Shown here in pieces: positions 60,000 to 64,000 of a DNA stretch of 64,000 bases. The DNA is from Symbiodinium natans (Eukaryota > Sar > Dinophyceae > Suessiales > Symbiodiniaceae): the NCBI GenBank assembly GCA_905221605.1, contig CAJNDS010000102.1:858501-922500 (forward strand), read 5' to 3'. The notes beneath the pieces were generated by a model. That model did not search any database and was not told where the DNA came from. It worked only from the letters and a program-made list of their open reading frames with translations. Position 1 is the first letter of the stretch. Every line of letters starts with the position of its first letter. A program made the position numbers and the translations under genes.

Positions 60000-61165
60000 A
60001 ACCCCAGAACCCTAAACCCTAACAAGGTTCCATTCGTGACAAGCTGAAAAGGCTAGATTGTTGGGCACGGGGGGTGTCCAGTGACACCGAGCGCCTCAAA
60101 GAGGGGCAGGTGCAACGTAGCCAATGACAGGGCCAGCTACAACCAGCTCCGCTGGGCTATTGAAAGTAAAGGGTCTCTCCACAACAACCCATCGTCTGTC
60201 CCCTAAACCCGCATAGTGTGGTGGAGGTGGACGAAGGTTTAGGGCACAATGGTTTAGGGTTTAGGGCTTACGCAGTGTGTTCCAGTTGCAAAAAAGGGTG
60301 GCCCACGAACCAAGCCCGGATGCGAAAGGGTTTTAAGTTTAGGGTTTAGGGTTTTGGGTCTAGTCAGTAAAGCTGCTGAAGCTCCAGCTGCGAGCGGCTC
60401 CAGGCGAAGTACGAAGCCTGTTGAAAGGACTTCAAGTGCTTGAAGGCAGAGCTGGCTTGTTGCATGCAGCTCGACAATCGAGCGGCACAGGCCTCCGAAG
60501 CTTGACTCGGCGAACGCTACATCCACTGCATTCCGCTGCTCCCATGCCTCTCAGTCCTCGAACCCTAAACCCTTATAAAACCCTTATAAAACCCTTATAA
60601 ACCCTAAACCCTTTTAGACTCTAAACTATGACAAAACTCAAGCTTAACAACCCTAAGCCCCAAATCCCGGCTCCTCCCCCCAAGGTCGCGTACCCCACGC
60701 CGAGTCGCATCATTTCCACTGCCACGTTGCCGTAGACCCGGTCGAGCCAAAGCTGCGCGAGTGGACGGGCAAAGGGAAAACCCGAGCTGCGGCGCATTAT
60801 TCATTGGGATGGCGTCCGGGATCGTATGGGTCATGTTGGTAGAGCCGTGCATGTCAGAACCCTTGGGTTGCCCGCACGCCCATGACTTTCGGTAGTTTCA
60901 TGTTCTGCGCATTCATTGCCACATCCCTCTCCTCTCTGTGCTACTGTACGTAGGCTCCCCTGGCGTGCTCCAACGAGCGTCATCTTCCCAACAGCTTGCG
61001 CGCCCCAACAACAGACCTCGGTCATGTCCAGTTGCGCTGTTTGTTAGGCCAATGAGCCAAGGCCCTTACGCCCCTTTCTCTGCTACGCACAGCTCTGGAA
61101 CTCGTGGCTCGCCAGCTCGCACCAACATAGCAGAAGCCGTGCGCTGTGCCGAGACTTTGCACCCC
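60000..61165. other. Non-coding stretch with short arrays
   Basis: TTTAGGG pairs at 60236-60270 and 60335-60360 and a CCCTTATAAAA variant array at 60560-60615. Frames at 60254-61168 are not bordered. Confidence 0.4.
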
Positions 61166-61234
61166 TAAACCCTAAACCCTAAACCCTAAACCCTAAACCC
61201 TAAACCCTAAACCCTAAACCCTAAACCCTAAACC
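61166..61234 (+). repeat. CCCTAAA array
   Basis: Ten perfect heptads. Confidence 0.95.
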
Positions 61235-61679
61235 GTCCTGCTTTGTTGTGAGCAAAAGCCGCGGCTGGATCCGACGTCAAACTCCCACTTCGACAGTAGT
61301 CTTGCCTGATGCCCCTTTCTGAGAAGGGAGACACCACCAACATCAGCCACACCCACACGTAGCGCGTTATCTGTGCCATGAACGATCTCTGGTATGGTGT
61401 GCTCCTGAACCTTATTGGCAGCCTCACCATCAATGGCGCCTTCGTCAGATCCCCCTCCAACGCAGAAGAAACTGGTAGATGCCTTTGTTCTCAGAGTCTC
61501 AGGTGCGTATTTGTGTTCAGATTTTTTGACCCCCAAACCCTTGCGCCGGGTAAGCGGGAACCCCTGTGCAGAGCCTGTTTCCGAAGCTGCTGTCACGTGG
61601 ATCTCAGCACCTACTGGGAAGCCCCCAATGCCTCAACGACACTCACAGACCCAAAAGCCAGCACGTCGAAACTTGCACC
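61235..61679. other. Stretch with open frames on both strands
   Basis: Plus 61378-61683 and minus 61221-61596 overlap; not resolved. Confidence 0.35.
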
Positions 61680-61717
61680 CTGAACCCTAAACCCTAAACC
61701 CTAAACCCTAAACCCTC
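61680..61717 (+). repeat. CCCTAAA array
   Basis: Five heptads. Confidence 0.95.
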
Positions 61718-61836
61718 TAAAAGGTGCCACGAACCTGATGAAGCTGGGCGTGGTGCGACGGGCTGAGGAGCGAGCCTGGCGCATTGTTTGGCGCCTGGGC
61801 TTCTATGGCTGGCGCATGAACACGAACTGTGCCCCC

Positions 61837-61893
61837 TAAACCCTAAACCCTAAACCTTAAACCCTATATCCGAAACCTAAACCCGAAACCCGC
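61837..61893 (+). repeat. CCCTAAA array
   Basis: Seven units with CCTTAAA and CCCGAAA variants. The island 61894-62150 after it is open on both strands. Confidence 0.9.
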
Positions 61894-62449
61894 CGGGTGG
61901 GGGGGAGCAGGGGTGTTGGGGGTGAAGAGCGTAGTTTCGTCAGGGTGCCAAGCTTTGCAGGCCTTGTTTCCGATGAGTCGAAGATGTGCTGCCCCCCCAG
62001 ACTCGAAAAATCTCTCTCTGAGAGGTATGTCGGAGCATCTCTCTTCGCCGCCGGCAACCTCCTCAACTTCCGGCGTCCTGCCCGCAGAGTAGCCAAGGAC
62101 ACTGCGCTGCAGACTGCAGACCCACGAAAAAAGAGACGACAATATAATCATGGGTTCCCCTACTACCCCCTATACTACCCCCCCTAGGTGCCTCCCATAA
62201 TTAAGGCTACTTACAACTAGTCAGTGATACGCAGCGAATGTGGCAGGCAGCCTGCAGCCAGCCTGTGCAGCTCGCAAACCAGAAGCCCTTCAATACCAAA
62301 AAAACCCTCCCTGGAAACTCCCAACGTATGGCTAAGCTACTTCTTGTGGTATACTTTCTGCTTTTGGGCAGGGTCCCTGGAGGCTGCTCCTGTGCAGACT
62401 TTGGGTGTTGCTCACCATGCCACCTACACAATTCCGATGGCCTGGATGT

Positions 62450-62570
62450 ACCCTAAACCTTAGACCCTAAACCCACAAATCCTAACCGACCTAAGCCCTA
62501 AACCCTAAACCCTAAACCCTAAACCCGAAACCCTAAACCCTAAACCCTAAACCCTAAACCCTAAACCCGA
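62450..62570 (+). repeat. CCCTAAA array
   Basis: About 15 units with two CCCGAAA. Confidence 0.95.
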
Positions 62571-62667
62571 AAAGGTCACTGAGCCTGGCGCCGCAGACCC
62601 TCCTGGCGGCCCTGGGAGCTGTGCAGTTTGTCTCCAACGTGCCCCGGTGGCAGATGCGCCAAAAAAA

Positions 62668-62706
62668 AGGGGTTTAGGGTTTAGGGTTTAGGGTTTAGGG
62701 TTTTTG
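62668..62706 (+). repeat. TTTAGGG array
   Basis: Five heptads. With 62450-62570 it brackets an island of about 95 nt (GAGCCTGGCGCCGCAGACCC and on) that is open on the plus strand. Confidence 0.95.
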
Positions 62707-62816
62707 GGGGACTTGCGGGCATGGGCTTCAAAAAGTCTCCCCTTTCAGGGGTGCGGCAAGGCTGTTGAGGCCCCCAGCCCCCGGTATTGTTTTGCGATTC
62801 TCTCAGTGGATGTCAT

Positions 62817-62902
62817 GCCTAAACCCTATTTAAACCCCAGACCCTAGACCCTAAACCCTAAACCCTAAACCCTGGACCCTAGACCCTAAACCCTAAACCC
62901 TG
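62817..62902 (+). repeat. CCCTAAA / CCCTAGA array
   Basis: Eleven units, several CCCTAGA. Confidence 0.95.
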
Positions 62903-62997
62903 TGAGATGGGGTGCCAGGTCTTCTTTGCCCGCACCCTCCTGGGCGAGGAGGCAGATGCATAGCTGATTCGAAGTCGGCTCGCCGCTCAAAGCTTCA

Positions 62998-63042
62998 AAA
63001 TCCCTATTAAGGACTGTTAGTAGAAGGGAGAACATTCCAAAT
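62998..63042. mobile_element. Half of a family 1 element
   Basis: AATCCCTATTAAGGACTGTT, then AGAAGGGAGAACATTCCAA; the left arm is missing. Confidence 0.8.
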
Positions 63043-63154
63043 CCTCATCGTAATGATAGTGAGAAGCGCTCTTGAAGCAGCCTGAAGTTGCAGTCATCGC
63101 CGGGGGTGGGGCGTTGGGGGCCGAGATGGTTTTGGGCGTGAGCTCCACTCTTGG

Positions 63155-63256
63155 GGTCGGACAAATGACTAATAGTATTCCCTTGTGGCCCCTTAGTTAT
63201 CATCCATTAAAACCCCCCCAACACCCTGTTCTAGTTGTTAAGGCCCCTGTATTATG
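63155..63256 (+). repeat. Family 2 element
   Basis: GGGGTCGGACAAATGACTAA at the left, CCCTTGTGGCCCCTTAG in the middle and GTTAAGGCCCCTGTATT at the right. Confidence 0.8.
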
Positions 63257-63589
63257 TGGCTAGCAGTCTGCCTCAGATTGCATGCCCTGCGAGTACACCA
63301 ATGGAACAATAGTTGCTGTACGACAAGTTCCGTGGATGCATGCATTTCACTGCATTTCACTCTGCCAATCTCGTGCTCTGATAGCCGCAGATGAGAATTA
63401 CCACTTTTCCACACTCCGCGGGAAGTGGACTTCAACTCACTGGCGCTTCCTGCGTCTTTTATGATCTTGACTCTTGGGCTTTGTTGAGGTGTCATGCCCA
63501 TGTGCAGGTCACGCGCAGGACATTGGCGGCGACAGCCACGATCGTTTTCGGGCTTGTTGTCGCCGTGCCTTGCTTCATGTCGGGATCTG

Positions 63590-63660
63590 TTGGGTTTAGG
63601 GTTGGGGTTTGGGGTTTGGGGTTTAGGGTCAAAAGGGTTTAGGGTTAGGGTTTAGGGCTT
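63590..63660 (+). repeat. Degenerate TTTAGGG / TTTGGGG array
   Basis: Eight units. The remaining 340 nt to the right edge hold short frames on both strands that I cannot assign. Confidence 0.9.
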
Positions 63661-64000
63661 CGCGTTTAACGTCCAAAAGGGTATAGGGTGGGGTCATTGA
63701 GCTGCTCGAGCGTGGACTGGCTGGAAAGGCGAGGCTGCGCCGACCATTTTCTGAAGAAAACGCCGCTTGCTGAGGAGGCGGACAGCGACAGGATTCCTCA
63801 ACGGGATGGAGAGCGCAACGGTAAACAAAGCTGGAGCTTTGGCCCAAACGCCAGCCAGGAAGAACTTACAGTAAAGATAGGTCGAAGACAATTACGACAT
63901 GCGACTTGCGGGCGCAAGCATCGTGTCTGCATGGGTTATCTAGATGGCGGCCGCTGGAACTGCTGTGCAAGAGCAGCTTCCTAGTCTTCTTCCTTGAGTA

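Noticed and set aside
14581-63660. Target-site duplications at most arrays
   Set aside because: I compared the flanks of about fifteen further arrays and found no clear direct repeat; only 6542/6627 and the small case at 57914 show one.

Overview
This window looks like nuclear DNA of a dinoflagellate. Three observations support that. First, heptamer arrays of TTTAGGG/CCCTAAA, the telomere repeat reported for dinoflagellates, occur about once per kilobase along the whole window. Second, two stretches resemble the dinoflagellate spliced leader, a decayed tandem copy just upstream of the intronless gene at 18253-19152 and a second one upstream of a retrotransposon ORF. Third, the retroelement has a Gag with CCCH fingers, and candidate splice sites include GC and GA donors as well as GT. 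There is no bacterial-style gene order, operon, ribosome binding site or CRISPR array.

Layout. Positions 1-3903 (minus strand) are a 1301-codon uninterrupted Gag-protease frame of a retrotransposon that runs off the left edge; its leader and a possible primer binding site reach to about 4.3 kb. Positions 4.4-4.9 kb are TA, TG and CT microsatellites. From about 5.3 kb to the right edge the sequence is a mosaic of short open islands (about 40-170 nt, a few longer) with splice-like borders, separated by long non-coding stretches that I interpret as introns. The interpreted introns are loaded with telomere-like arrays, at least three families of short repeated elements, microsatellites and homopolymer junctions. 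Most well-bordered islands read best on the plus strand (examples: 9295-9397, 21634-21676, 32170-32222, 33523-33634, 36642-36782, 41777-41884, 48270-48365, 50653-50819, 56759-56877). No island gave a recognisable protein family, and I cannot say how many genes they belong to. Stop codons at 34026, 38090, 49476 and 53208 are candidate gene ends.

The main unusual feature is the relation between arrays and islands. Islands are repeatedly preceded by CCCTAAA arrays ending in AG and followed by TTTAGGG arrays that begin exactly at a GT (G|GTTTAGGG). The inferred introns would then start with TTTAGGG and end with CCCTAAA, so their two ends are complementary. One inferred intron (38687-38797) is nothing but heptads. 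Another (6547-6631) lies between an 8-bp direct repeat, with GA-AG ends inside the repeat, as expected for a newly inserted intron. Two conserved short boxes (A and B) sit just upstream of several CCCTAAA arrays. I read this as telomere-repeat-based introner-like elements. It is an inference from sequence alone: many GC-rich islands are open in more than one frame and on both strands, so transcript data are needed for proof.

The one complete-looking gene is the intronless 299-residue membrane protein at 18253-19152, apparently a retroposed (recycled) trans-spliced mRNA.
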